Assembly: GCA_020628545.1 (NCBI GenBank)
Contig: JAHDEX010000004.1
Span: 235 to 64,234 of the forward strand
Source of the DNA: Paracoccaceae bacterium
Lineage (GTDB): Bacteria > Pseudomonadota > Alphaproteobacteria > Rhodobacterales > Rhodobacteraceae
DNA: 64,000 nt
Direction: 5' to 3'
In this document: in pieces, positions 52,352 to 61,217 of the stretch
Numbering within the stretch: position 1 is the first letter of the stretch
Layout: each line of letters opens with the position of its first letter
Program-made: the position numbers and the translations under genes
The notes under the pieces: generated by a model
What the model was told of the DNA's origin: nothing
Database searches by the model: none
The model's input: only the letters and a program-made list of their open reading frames with translations

Positions 52352-54447
52352 GCGGCAGCCCCTCCGGAGGTAATCTCTTCGTGTGGTGAAACATCGTCTT
52401 CGATTGCGAGCTCTTCAAAGATGATGTCGAATAGTTCGTCCCGCTCTTTTTGAGCGGTAATGCCAAACAAACCCTCAAGGTCATCGAGACCAATCTGAGA
52501 TTTCTCGGCGATATCCGTCAGAATTCCACGCTGTTCAGCTAGGAAGTCAGACATTTCTTTCAACGCGTTGTCGCGGATCTCATTCAACTGGCGTTCTTTG
52601 AGGTCCTGAATAATCGGCGCGGTCTCCGCCTCGATCAGCGCGTAAAACTCACTTGCAAAGGAGCGATAACCCTTGCGGCGCTGCCACCAGCCTTTCCACC
52701 AAGACGTCTGCAAGTCGAGCGCGATGGTCTGGCCAAGCGAGACTGGTGGCGGTATTTGCGGTGCTTCCGGCGGCGTCACCTGGAACCCTTCAGCGTCCAC
52801 ACCAAAGGCCTCCCCGTAAAGCACGGTCAAATCTTCCGCCGAAGCGGCGAGCGCGTTCATGCAGGTTGCGGTGAAGTCTTTCTTCATCACCTGATAACCG
52901 GTGCGCAGCAGGATCCGCAGGCCGTCTGGGCTATACTGCCAGATCTCATTCTCGCCCTTTTTCTCAAGGTGCGTGATCAGGTTATCCACCGCGCGATCGA
53001 GGAAACGCTTGTTAGATTGATCGATCCGACGGCCGAACTTGTCGAAGACGACCTGCAATCCGGCTTCCAAAGCAGACATATGCTTGTGAGAGATTGCGTC
53101 GAGGTGCGATTTCAGCACATCGGGTTCCATCGACTGAACGTCGTTTCCGCTCAACCGCATCGACACCAAAGAGCTGGACGCGCGCAGACCGCCGACATGG
53201 TTCTGCGCACTTTTCCGAACCGACAACAGACGCTCGGCACCTGCACCTTCAGCAATCCGCTCTGCCAAGGCATCATAAAGATGCGGCAGGCCGGACAACT
53301 GCCAAACCAGTTCCGTGGTGTCCATGTCAGTCACGCTGTCGCCCACCACGGATTCAGCGTAGTTGAAAAGCGCATCTGCGCTGTCTTCAACAATCTCAGT
53401 CAGGTCGCCACCAAGGGCGAGGTTCGCCCAATAGGCCGACCCAAACAGCACTTCGGCGTGCTCTGGACCATTGTTGTCCTTCAACGTCTGCAGAATGGAT
53501 GCACGGATCTCACCAATTTGGCTGGCGGGATCAGAGAGCTCATCGATCCGGTTTACGAAGATGATCACTTCGCGGCTTTTGACGTTCGAGATCAGACGGA
53601 TCAGACCCATGTCCATCGACGTCAGCGCCTGATGGGCCGACAGAACCACGACGCAGATGCGGCTGTCGCGTAGCGCCTTGATGGTGATCTGCTCACGCAT
53701 CATGAAAGTATCGTTTACGCCGGGCGTGTCGCGAATACACAGCGGCATCGGCAAGAAAGACGCGTCGAAGTAAAGGTCAGCGGATTTTGTAATATCCGCG
53801 AAGCGGCCCTGCTGTTCGGCAACAGACACATCGTCAAAGTCGTCGCCCATGCAGACATAGCGCTGTACAAGGTCATCATCGAGTTCGGCGTAATTGTGGC
53901 GCTGACCGAGAAGCAGCTCAAACTTGCGGCCAAGACGCTCACGGGTCTTTTCGTACATATGCGCGATCTGCTCGCGCACTTTCTTCATCTCTTCGTCGGC
54001 CCCAGCGCGGCTGGACAGTTCGCCGATCCGACCACCATTTTCGACAAGGTGGTCCCATTCGTTCTGATCGAAGAACTGGAACGACGCGCGCGGCGCATCG
54101 GGGGGAAGAGGCGTGTTGAGGTGCAGCGACGTAATCACCGAGGTCCACGGGTTCACATCTGCGGGCAAAAGATCTGGCCGACCCGCCATCGCGTTCACAA
54201 GCGACGTTTTCCCGGCCTTAATCTGGCCGATCATGGTGATGTTCGGCTCAAACGTGCGTAGTTGCTTGACCAAGCGCTGGGCTTTCTTCGCCGCTTCGGG
54301 CCCACCAATCTTTTCAATATCTTTGAGGGTATCTTCGAGGTCTAGAAGATCGCTGTGGAAACCCTCCAGCTTATCTAAACCAATCCGCATGAACTCTGGC
54401 TGTCGCACCGCGGCAACCCCACCTTGACCGTCGTTCAACTCTTCCAT
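52348..54447 (-). CDS. Dynamin-family GTPase, long
   Basis: Predicted 699 residues from the ATG at 54445-54447, which has GAGGAAG nine bases upstream; the frame reaches a TTG six codons earlier. The GTPase has P-loop GQIKAGKTS at about 74-82, G3 DTPGVND at about 240 and G4 VNRIDEL at about 300. The C-terminal half is mostly helical with amphipathic stretches (RRKGYRSFASEFYALIEAET; GILTDIAEKSQIGLDDLEGL), as in dynamin stalks. No clear membrane-spanning paddle is seen, so membrane contact would be peripheral. It lies 177 bp after the preceding P-loop gene and overlaps the short dynamin-like gene by 4 bp. Confidence 0.88.
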   Translation of the reverse strand: MEELNDGQGGVAAVRQPEFMRIGLDKLEGFHSDLLDLEDTLKDIEKIGGPEAAKKAQRLVKQLRTFEPNITMIGQIKAGKTSLVNAMAGRPDLLPADVNPWTSVITSLHLNTPLPPDAPRASFQFFDQNEWDHLVENGGRIGELSSRAGADEEMKKVREQIAHMYEKTRERLGRKFELLLGQRHNYAELDDDLVQRYVCMGDDFDDVSVAEQQGRFADITKSADLYFDASFLPMPLCIRDTPGVNDTFMMREQITIKALRDSRICVVVLSAHQALTSMDMGLIRLISNVKSREVIIFVNRIDELSDPASQIGEIRASILQTLKDNNGPEHAEVLFGSAYWANLALGGDLTEIVEDSADALFNYAESVVGDSVTDMDTTELVWQLSGLPHLYDALAERIAEGAGAERLLSVRKSAQNHVGGLRASSSLVSMRLSGNDVQSMEPDVLKSHLDAISHKHMSALEAGLQVVFDKFGRRIDQSNKRFLDRAVDNLITHLEKKGENEIWQYSPDGLRILLRTGYQVMKKDFTATCMNALAASAEDLTVLYGEAFGVDAEGFQVTPPEAPQIPPPVSLGQTIALDLQTSWWKGWWQRRKGYRSFASEFYALIEAETAPIIQDLKERQLNEIRDNALKEMSDFLAEQRGILTDIAEKSQIGLDDLEGLFGITAQKERDELFDIIFEELAIEDDVSPHEEITSGGAAA

Positions 54448-54510
54448 TTGTTCGTACTTCCTCAATCACACAATGGCCGCCCCGGTTTGATTCTGTCGGT
54501 GGGGCAGTCC

Positions 54511-54524
54511 AGGGCAAAAGCCCT
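54511..54524. other. Small perfect hairpin between GTPase genes
   Basis: AGGGC-AAAA-GCCCT lies in the 194-bp gap between the 540-residue GTPase gene and the long dynamin-like gene. There is no T-run on either strand. It may be a processing or partial termination point, dividing the eight-gene run. Confidence 0.3.
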
Positions 54525-54641
54525 CTATTATTGTCCAGAGAGAAACAGTTTTGCGGGGCAGAAATAAGGCGACACTTCGCTCAAAAATGGGAAGGCCGCC
54601 TTAAGTCTTTCGAATGCCATGAGAGGCAATTTTCTGAGAAA

Positions 54642-56264
54642 TTATGCAGCCTTTACATGAGTGTGGTGCTTGGTAAACGCCACCGCTGCTTCCATATCCC
54701 GCTTTAGCTGTACCATCAGTGTCAGCGCTTCCAGACCGGCATCCTCGTTGTTCTCAAACTGCATCAATTGGACCAGTTCAGAGGCATCAAGCGCGCGTGT
54801 CCGGCCCTTCTCTAGGATGGGATCATCCGATACCGGGACCGCTTCAAGATGGTCGCTCAGCCACATGATATTGTCCGAAGACGCCTCCACTAAATCGTCA
54901 GAACTTAGGTCTTCCATCCGGGCCGTCAGAGCGCGGCCCTGCTCGGTCAGATAGGTGATTGCTGCTTCATACGCCTCACACGTTTCAGGCTTGGCCCGCA
55001 GGATCGTTTTCGACGTCTTCGCCTTCGGCATGAAACCGGTGCGCGGCTTCTTGGCTGCATCTGGCTGAGGCGCAGCCACAGGGGCGACGGGGCGACCCAC
55101 ACGTTGCGGCGCCTCTTCGATCGCTTTCGGTGCATCGTTCGCCGGCACCTCAGCCGCAGCGGGCTCAGGCTCCGGCGCTGGTGCCGGTGCTTCGAGCCGC
55201 GACTTTCCGCGCAGAACAAAGGCGTCCGCGCTGAGAATCTCTGATCGTGACGCAGCGGGGCGACTGTCTTCTTCGTTCACAACGGGCTTTGAACTGACCA
55301 CTTCGACAACCGGCGACGCTGCTGCGTCCAACGCTTCTTGCGCTTCGGCTGCTTCGACCTCTGCCGTTTTGGGGATCGGTTTCGAGATCGGGCGCGGAGA
55401 CGCCGGCATCTCAATCATCCTTGCCAGATCGGCGTTTGGCTCTGCATCGCGGAACTTGTGCAACAGCAGATCAGCTTGATCGACCGTCGCGCGCAGACCT
55501 TGATCGACATGTCGCAGGATCGTCGAGATCAACGTTAGACCGCCACTCTTCTGCATCAATGGCTTGTCGACCGAGCCGTCAGCACGGCGGGCCGCAATCG
55601 CATCCGTTGTTGCAATTGGCATGATCTTGTTGAACTCGTGCCCGGATCCGAACCGAAGCTCTTCCAACATCTGATCAAGCCGACCAGCTTGTGCCAGTTG
55701 GTCAGCGCATGTGACCAACATGAACGCATGGTCCTTGATCTGATCGGGGAGGGAGCCCCAAAGCGCCTGTTCGATGGACGTGAACTCATGCGTGCACAAG
55801 ATCGCCATATCACTGCGTTTCGCAGCCCAATGCATTGCGCGCTGCTGGTCCTTGGCATCCGCGGGAGCGACGACCTCTAGCACGGAGATGCGGCCCAATG
55901 CCGGCAAGGGCAGGTACATCTCCACGAACATCGGTTCGAGAGAAGCGATTTCGTGCGCATCTGCCCCGGACACGACTCTGCTAGTGCCATCGGGTAGCGT
56001 ACAGATCGCCTGTGCCGTCTCGCCCTTCAGGAACTGCGCTGTTGGCAGCTTTACACCCTCAGGGACCACGATCTGGTTCAGGAGAAGGTTGACCAGGGTC
56101 GACTTGCCCGAACCGGGCAAGCCCAAGACTGCGACGCGCACAGGTTCTTTCAGCCGGTGGCAGATCTTGACAGCTGTATCTGCAACATTTGCGGGAAATT
56201 TTCCTTTTGCCAGCGCGCTTTTCAGATTGTCGTAAGATGTGTCTGCGGCAGCTTTGACTGACAT
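54642..56264 (-). CDS. P-loop GTPase-like protein with long Pro/Ala-rich linker
   Basis: Predicted 540 residues. The P-loop is GLPGSGKST at 48-56. A G3 region reads VLEVVAPADAKDQQ, which lacks the usual DxxG, and the G4 position reads TCAD in LVTCADQLAQAG. The nucleotide-binding motifs are therefore atypical, and GTP use needs testing. Residues of about 290-420 are rich in Pro, Ala, Glu and Val and probably disordered, and the last 100 form helices (EAYEAAITYLTEQGRALTAR). The ATG follows the PP2C stop directly and has GGAGGAG five bases upstream. The linker has many Ser/Thr, so it could be a substrate of the cluster's kinase (inference). Confidence 0.82.
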   Translation of the reverse strand: MSVKAAADTSYDNLKSALAKGKFPANVADTAVKICHRLKEPVRVAVLGLPGSGKSTLVNLLLNQIVVPEGVKLPTAQFLKGETAQAICTLPDGTSRVVSGADAHEIASLEPMFVEMYLPLPALGRISVLEVVAPADAKDQQRAMHWAAKRSDMAILCTHEFTSIEQALWGSLPDQIKDHAFMLVTCADQLAQAGRLDQMLEELRFGSGHEFNKIMPIATTDAIAARRADGSVDKPLMQKSGGLTLISTILRHVDQGLRATVDQADLLLHKFRDAEPNADLARMIEMPASPRPISKPIPKTAEVEAAEAQEALDAAASPVVEVVSSKPVVNEEDSRPAASRSEILSADAFVLRGKSRLEAPAPAPEPEPAAAEVPANDAPKAIEEAPQRVGRPVAPVAAPQPDAAKKPRTGFMPKAKTSKTILRAKPETCEAYEAAITYLTEQGRALTARMEDLSSDDLVEASSDNIMWLSDHLEAVPVSDDPILEKGRTRALDASELVQLMQFENNEDAGLEALTLMVQLKRDMEAAVAFTKHHTHVKAA

Positions 56265-57224
56265 TTAATCTCCTCCGGCCACCAACTTCAGTGACGGTTC
56301 GTCTTTCACACCTGCGGCCATGGCAGCCGCCTTGGCCTTCTCTAGTTCTTCGAGGTCCACAACACGTGTGACCTTGCCCGAATTCGTATCGACAACATCC
56401 GTCGGCTTCATGCGGACGGCACGATCCATCGGCTTGTTGTGGTTCAGTTTGATCACGGCAAACGAGACGTTGTCCTGATCTTCATCACCAAGCTTTTCGA
56501 TGGCTTCGAGCAAGTGGCCCGCAATCTCCGCACTTTTGCGGCGACGATACTTCTGCAGGATCTTTTGGATCACAGGTTCTTCAAGATACTGTAAACCGTC
56601 GGAAGAAACGATGACGATATCACCGATTTCCAGACCAAACGGGTCTTCAGGGCAATCGGATTTCGCAACGCGATCGCCCAGGATTACAGAGGTCAGACAG
56701 TTCCGGTCCGGATGGTCCTTCGCAACTTCTGGGTCCAGCAAGCCGGATTGCACCATGAAGTCGATCTGGGGTGCCATCGAATGGTCTTCGTTCAACTGCC
56801 GCAGCTTACCGCCGCGCATCAGATAAAGCGGGCTGTCGCCAATCGACATCCAGAACATCCGGTTTTCCACCATCACAAGCGAGACAAGCGTCGCACCCAT
56901 GCCGCGGGTTTGCGGGTTCTGCATCACGTGGTCACGAACACAGGCATTCGCACCTGCTGCAGCCGAGGTCATGATGGCTGGAATGTCCTTTTCGAACTCA
57001 TGAAAGTTCGCGGATTGGAATTTGAGTTCGCTGTAGACTTCGGTCACCACAATTTTAGAGGCAACGTCGCCTGCCGCGTGTCCACCCATGCCGTCGGCGA
57101 GAACCACAACGCCACTGTCAGAACCGAAAGGAAAATCGGTGACGATTGCGTCTTCTTGATAGTCTCGACCGCCCTGGCAAAGTGCCGTGGCTACATCATA
57201 ACGGGGTTCAGGCGATCGCCACAT
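56265..57224 (-). CDS. PP2C-type Ser/Thr protein phosphatase
   Basis: Predicted 319 residues. It carries the PP2C metal-binding motifs RDYQEDAIV (about 20), VVVLADGMGGHAAGD (about 38), GDSPLYLMRGGKLRQLNEDH, and the final DQDNVSFAVIKLN. All key Asp residues are visible. It should remove phosphate from Ser/Thr in proteins phosphorylated by the kinase encoded upstream. The ATG at 57222-57224 is chosen because GAGGAG lies eight bases before it; it overlaps the FHA gene stop by 17 bases. The C-terminal 50 residues beyond the catalytic domain are charged and may be a docking tail. Confidence 0.93.
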   Translation of the reverse strand: MWRSPEPRYDVATALCQGGRDYQEDAIVTDFPFGSDSGVVVLADGMGGHAAGDVASKIVVTEVYSELKFQSANFHEFEKDIPAIMTSAAAGANACVRDHVMQNPQTRGMGATLVSLVMVENRMFWMSIGDSPLYLMRGGKLRQLNEDHSMAPQIDFMVQSGLLDPEVAKDHPDRNCLTSVILGDRVAKSDCPEDPFGLEIGDIVIVSSDGLQYLEEPVIQKILQKYRRRKSAEIAGHLLEAIEKLGDEDQDNVSFAVIKLNHNKPMDRAVRMKPTDVVDTNSGKVTRVVDLEELEKAKAAAMAAGVKDEPSLKLVAGGD

Positions 57225-57957
57225 CGTCAGACTCCTCATCGCCGTCGTTGGTGTTGGTCCAGTTAAACTCATCGTTGCACAACTGGGTGAAGCGAAGGGT
57301 CGTCTCGCCGATCCGGATCAGATCGCCGTCCTTGATGGCCTCGTTGCTGATCACGGGCGTATCGTTCAGGCGCACCACGTTGCTTTTGCCGCCGTGGCCC
57401 AGCAGAAACTTGTGGGTCTCGGCATCGTAAACGATTGCGGCGTGGTTTGTGCGCGAAATGGCGTTGTCACCGAAGTCGAGCTGGATCGCTTGATCTTCAC
57501 CGCGACCGATCTGAGACATGCCAGCAACCAGTGTGAAGCTTTCGCCGCGTCCCGGGCCATCCATAACGACCACCCAGCCAACGGGGAACTTTGTGCTTTT
57601 GGTTGGGGCCGCTGGTGTTGCGTTGTCACTGAACAGATCAACAACACCGTCGGTGCTTTCAAAACCAATCAGGCGCGTCTTCGTGCGACGGGACCGAGCC
57701 GGCTTTGCAGCTGGCTTCGCAGCCGGGGCAATTTCCTGAAGTGTGTCGACCGGGGGAAGGTCGTCATCCATGTCCCAGATATTCGCCTTGGGTGTCTTGT
57801 CACCCACAGCCGCGTTGACGTTATTCAACAAATCATCGGTGTTGGGTTTGGCAACCGTGTCTGAACGGGCTGCGACATCTGCAAAATTTTCGACACTGGG
57901 TTCAGCGGGCTTTGAGGCCCCCTTCTTCCGTCCGAAGAGATCACTCAGAAATTTCAT
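57208..57957 (-). CDS. FHA-domain phosphothreonine-binding protein
   Basis: Predicted 249 residues from the ATG at 57955-57957; a longer frame adds 12 residues before MKFLSDLFGRKKG. The first 130 residues are acidic, Ala/Pro-rich and probably disordered, with several Thr and Ser. The FHA domain fills about 135-235: FTLVAGMSQIGRGEDQAIQL, NAISRTNHAAIVYD (SRxxH motif) and GGKSNVVRLNDTPV, with an Arg, Ser, His and Asn set for phosphothreonine binding. It probably docks phosphorylated partners of the kinase. The basic start (KFLSDLFGRKKG) might associate with membrane. It lies 144 bp after the kinase stop. Confidence 0.92.
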   Translation of the reverse strand: MKFLSDLFGRKKGASKPAEPSVENFADVAARSDTVAKPNTDDLLNNVNAAVGDKTPKANIWDMDDDLPPVDTLQEIAPAAKPAAKPARSRRTKTRLIGFESTDGVVDLFSDNATPAAPTKSTKFPVGWVVVMDGPGRGESFTLVAGMSQIGRGEDQAIQLDFGDNAISRTNHAAIVYDAETHKFLLGHGGKSNVVRLNDTPVISNEAIKDGDLIRIGETTLRFTQLCNDEFNWTNTNDGDEESDDVAIA

Positions 57958-58101
57958 CTCAACTACCTCTGATGTTAGTCTTTGCCGAAACACGCGGCTG
58001 ATTTGGTTTCACTTTTGTGGCGAGAGTGGGACCCGCCGCTGCGGCATGCCAAGAAAAGGCGAATGGTGTGTGCATTTTGCCGAATGCGTCGATTTCATGG
58101 A

Positions 58102-60771
58102 TCATTCGATATCTCCGACATCGACAGATGCGATCCACATTGAACCTTCACGACGTACGGCGAAGCTGAACTCGGACTGACCTTCATCCATTTCACGGCT
58201 CAGGATGTCTGATAGTGCCGTCCGCGTATTCACTTCTTCGGACGTGCGCATGTAGGCGATCAGTTCATCACCGACCAACAGGTCGCTTTCGATGTTGTCA
58301 GGTGCGTTCGTCACCTTCGTCACCCAAGCATCGCCGACCAGACGCGTTTCGAAATCCAGACCATTCAAGAGTGCGGTCTTCTGCACGATAGGAACGGTCC
58401 AGCTTGCCTCAACGCTGTCGCCAGACGTGTCTGTGATTGAGAAGTCGAGTGCGATCGTCTCTTCATCGCCGAGTTGGAGTGAGTTGCGGAGAACTTCACT
58501 AATCCCCGAAATGCTTGAAATGGGGTTACCATTCACGCTTTCGATTTCGACGCCTTCGTTCACCCAGACCGGCGCCACCGGTGCAACAGATGCAATCGTC
58601 CGTGACGACGATGAAGATGCTGCGAATGGCAGTTCAACGGTCCAAGCGGACAAGATGAACGTCTCCTCGGCAGGCTCTTCCTCAATCGGGTTACCGGACA
58701 CAAAGCCAGGAATAGCTTCGGTCAACGGCAAGCTCGCTGTCAGGAAACCTTGCGCGCCGAAATCGAGGTTCACAGTATCGAAGCCTTCTTCATCAACCGG
58801 ATTCAGCGGTGCTGTGTTGGACAATGCAACTTCGTTGCCATCCGCATCAGGCGCGCCCGGTGTTGATTGGTTCGCAGGCACAGAAACACCGGCGTTCAGG
58901 CTACCAAGCTGCGCGCTTGCCAGAACTTCGATCAAACCCGCGTCTTCTGGAAGCGGCACATCAAAAGCGGCCAGAGGCATTTCTGGTGCACCGGACAACG
59001 ACGCGAGGATTGCGACAAAGTCTTTCTCGACTGGCGGTGTTGGCGTGTCGAGGGTGGCCGCTGCAAGCGCAGCAGCTTCCGCTTTCGCCTGAGCCGCTGC
59101 CGCTTTTGCGGCAGCGATTGCCGCAGCCTCGGCAGCCGCAGCTTCGGCGGCCGCGGCCTCTTCCTCGGCAATGCGGCGGGCCTCTGCCTCTTGAACTGTG
59201 CGCGCCAGCTCAGCTTGCTGTTCAGCGTATGCGCGAGCCTCTGCAGCTGCAGCAGCTTCTGCTTCTGCTTTCGCTTGGGCCTCTGCCAGGAGACGTGCAG
59301 TCTCTGCCGCTTCAGCTTCCGCGAGTTCGCGGGCTTGGGCTTGTTCTTCGCGTGCCAGCGCTTGCTGTTCTGCTTCCTGAATGCGTGCAGTGCGCTCGGC
59401 TTCTGCCGCCGCCTGCGCCTCAGCAAGTGCAACACGCGCCGCTTCGGCTTCTGCCTGGGCCTGCGCGGCACGTTCCGCTTCGGCTTCTGCTTCGGCACGC
59501 GCTAGAGCGGCGCGTTCCGCTTCTGCAGCAGCTTCGGCTTTTGCGAGTTCGGCGCGTTGTGCTTCCGCCTCGGCCTGCGCCTGTGCTTCGCGGACAGCTT
59601 CGGCGGCAGCAGCGGCCTCTGCTTCTGCAGCGGCCTGAGCCTCAGCGGCAGCCTGTTCGGCAGCTTCATTGTCACCGCCACTCAAAGTCATTGCAGCGCC
59701 AACGCCAATCGCGGCAACAACCGCTGCGGAGGCGAGCAACATACCCGTCTTCGACTTCTTCTCAGGCGTTGGAACAGTCGCGGAAACTGCTTCGGCGATG
59801 GGATCGGCCGCCTTGGGGGCTGCGGCTGGCGCTGCATCTGGTGCGCGCCCTTCCATCATGTTCAGCCATTCCTGCGCCGACTGGACGCGGTCCTTCGGCA
59901 GAACGGCCAATGCTTTATCAAGTGCTGCAAGGAAGTTGTCGTCGAACCCCGGCATTGTGCCTTCGAGCGGCTCGTATGGATCGTTCTGATCCGATGCGAT
60001 CGCAGCAAGACGTGCCTGAGAGTTCGGCGGGCAATCACCTTTGATGAAGTGATAGAACGATGCGCCCAGCGCATACAGGTCAGAACTTGCGTTCTGTTCA
60101 GATCCTGCGATGTAGAATTCCTGTGGCGAATAGCCGTCCTTCACAACCCGCAGTGCGGACAGGACACGGCTTTGCTTCGTCGCTTGCTCGCGCGCCGCAC
60201 CGAAGTCGATCAGAACAGGGTTGCCGTCTGGATCAATGAGGATGTTATCTGGCGAAATATCGCGGTGCAGGATGCCTTGATCGTGGATGAACTGCACAGC
60301 GCCCAGAACGTCGACCAGCATCTGCTTGATCTGTGCCGGGGTCATCACAACTTCTGGATCGTCCAGCGTGTCGAGCATGTCGCGACCTTCAACGAAGTCG
60401 AGCGCCATGTACGCAGTGTCGTTATCTTCGAAAACCTGGTGCACGCCGACGATGTTGGGGTGGTTCAGCTTCGCAAGGCTCTTGGCCTCTTGTACGAAGA
60501 GACGCACAATCGACTGCAGCTCTGGCTGGTGCGCCCGAGAGCGGGCTTGCACGATGGAACGGCTGCGTCGGCAGAAGGCCCCGGGGAAGCATTCCTTAAT
60601 CACGATCTTCCGATCCAGGCTATCGCGGGCCAGGTACGTGATCCCAAAGCCGCCTGCATTCAGGAAGCTTTCGATCTTGTACTGACCGTGCATCAATTCT
60701 GTGCCTGGTTTCAGTTCATCAACGAAGTCTTCTGCATCTTCGTTAACGTCTGCTTCGGTCGGCTTGCCCAT
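58102..60771 (-). CDS. Transmembrane Ser/Thr protein kinase with long Ala/Glu coiled coil and PDZ-like C-terminus
   Basis: Predicted 889 residues. The kinase domain (about 30-305) has the glycine loop FLNAGGFGITYLARD, the VAIK-like IVIKECFPG, the catalytic loop HRDISPDNIL and IDFGAAR; all key residues are present. One membrane helix is at about 344-364 (MLLASAAVVAAIGVGAAM). It is followed by about 205 residues of almost pure Ala/Glu/Arg/Gln repeats, a long continuous helix like that of TolA. The periplasmic-side C-terminus (about 575-889) is beta-rich and contains two segments resembling degenerate PDZ domains (EIESVNGNPISSISGI; LLVGDELIAYMRTSEEV). The layout suggests an envelope sensor that drives an internal kinase. 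The upstream 446 bp is shared with the divergent amidohydrolase gene. Long plus-strand frames opposite this gene are shadows of the repeats. Confidence 0.92.
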   Translation of the reverse strand: MGKPTEADVNEDAEDFVDELKPGTELMHGQYKIESFLNAGGFGITYLARDSLDRKIVIKECFPGAFCRRSRSIVQARSRAHQPELQSIVRLFVQEAKSLAKLNHPNIVGVHQVFEDNDTAYMALDFVEGRDMLDTLDDPEVVMTPAQIKQMLVDVLGAVQFIHDQGILHRDISPDNILIDPDGNPVLIDFGAAREQATKQSRVLSALRVVKDGYSPQEFYIAGSEQNASSDLYALGASFYHFIKGDCPPNSQARLAAIASDQNDPYEPLEGTMPGFDDNFLAALDKALAVLPKDRVQSAQEWLNMMEGRAPDAAPAAAPKAADPIAEAVSATVPTPEKKSKTGMLLASAAVVAAIGVGAAMTLSGGDNEAAEQAAAEAQAAAEAEAAAAAEAVREAQAQAEAEAQRAELAKAEAAAEAERAALARAEAEAEAERAAQAQAEAEAARVALAEAQAAAEAERTARIQEAEQQALAREEQAQARELAEAEAAETARLLAEAQAKAEAEAAAAAEARAYAEQQAELARTVQEAEARRIAEEEAAAAEAAAAEAAAIAAAKAAAAQAKAEAAALAAATLDTPTPPVEKDFVAILASLSGAPEMPLAAFDVPLPEDAGLIEVLASAQLGSLNAGVSVPANQSTPGAPDADGNEVALSNTAPLNPVDEEGFDTVNLDFGAQGFLTASLPLTEAIPGFVSGNPIEEEPAEETFILSAWTVELPFAASSSSSRTIASVAPVAPVWVNEGVEIESVNGNPISSISGISEVLRNSLQLGDEETIALDFSITDTSGDSVEASWTVPIVQKTALLNGLDFETRLVGDAWVTKVTNAPDNIESDLLVGDELIAYMRTSEEVNTRTALSDILSREMDEGQSEFSFAVRREGSMWIASVDVGDIE

Positions 60772-61217
60772 GTCACATCCAGCTTTCAAAACTCATCATC
60801 ACAACAGGCGGCTTTGGCCTGTGGTTCGGCCTGAGATGTCATTCAAATTAGGCAACAACGTGACTGGAGTTTGTTGTTTCAAGGCCTTAAATCCCTGTTT
60901 TCACAGCGGATTGAGTCGGATTTGAAAACAGTCTCCCGTGCTGTATTTCACTACCATAACCTACGAGATAAGTATCTGAAAATACTCACTTTAGTGGAAT
61001 CTTGTAAGCACGCGAAACAGGCATAGATCGCCGCCATATTTCGATGACTTTTGCGCCTGCAGCATTTTCGACGGACTACCTTCTGACGCAGCGAAATTTC
61101 CAATGTGGAAACAGCGAAACTTAAAAGCGTTGCGCTTACCTTAACCAAACCCTGAAAGACGCGGGAGGGATTCGGCGCACCCCTTGTCCCCGCTCGGGCG
61201 ATCCGCAATGGTAAGGC
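60772..61217. promoter_or_regulatory. Divergent regulatory region with inverted repeats
   Basis: This gap between the kinase and the M20 gene is AT-richer and has no gene. CTGTTTTCA (60895-60903) and TGAAAACAG (60923-60931) form a perfect 9-bp inverted repeat about 125 bp before the kinase start. CAACAA/TTGTTG is a weaker 6-bp pair at about 60853-60876. These are likely operator or promoter elements. A minus-strand frame across 60951-61916 is mostly the shadow of the M20 gene. Confidence 0.45.

Noticed and set aside
58809-60834. Long plus-strand reading frames (411 and 425 codons) opposite the kinase gene
   Set aside because: They are shadows of the Ala/Glu repeat coding and of the kinase domain, Arg/Leu/Gln-rich or Cys/Phe-rich without family motifs.
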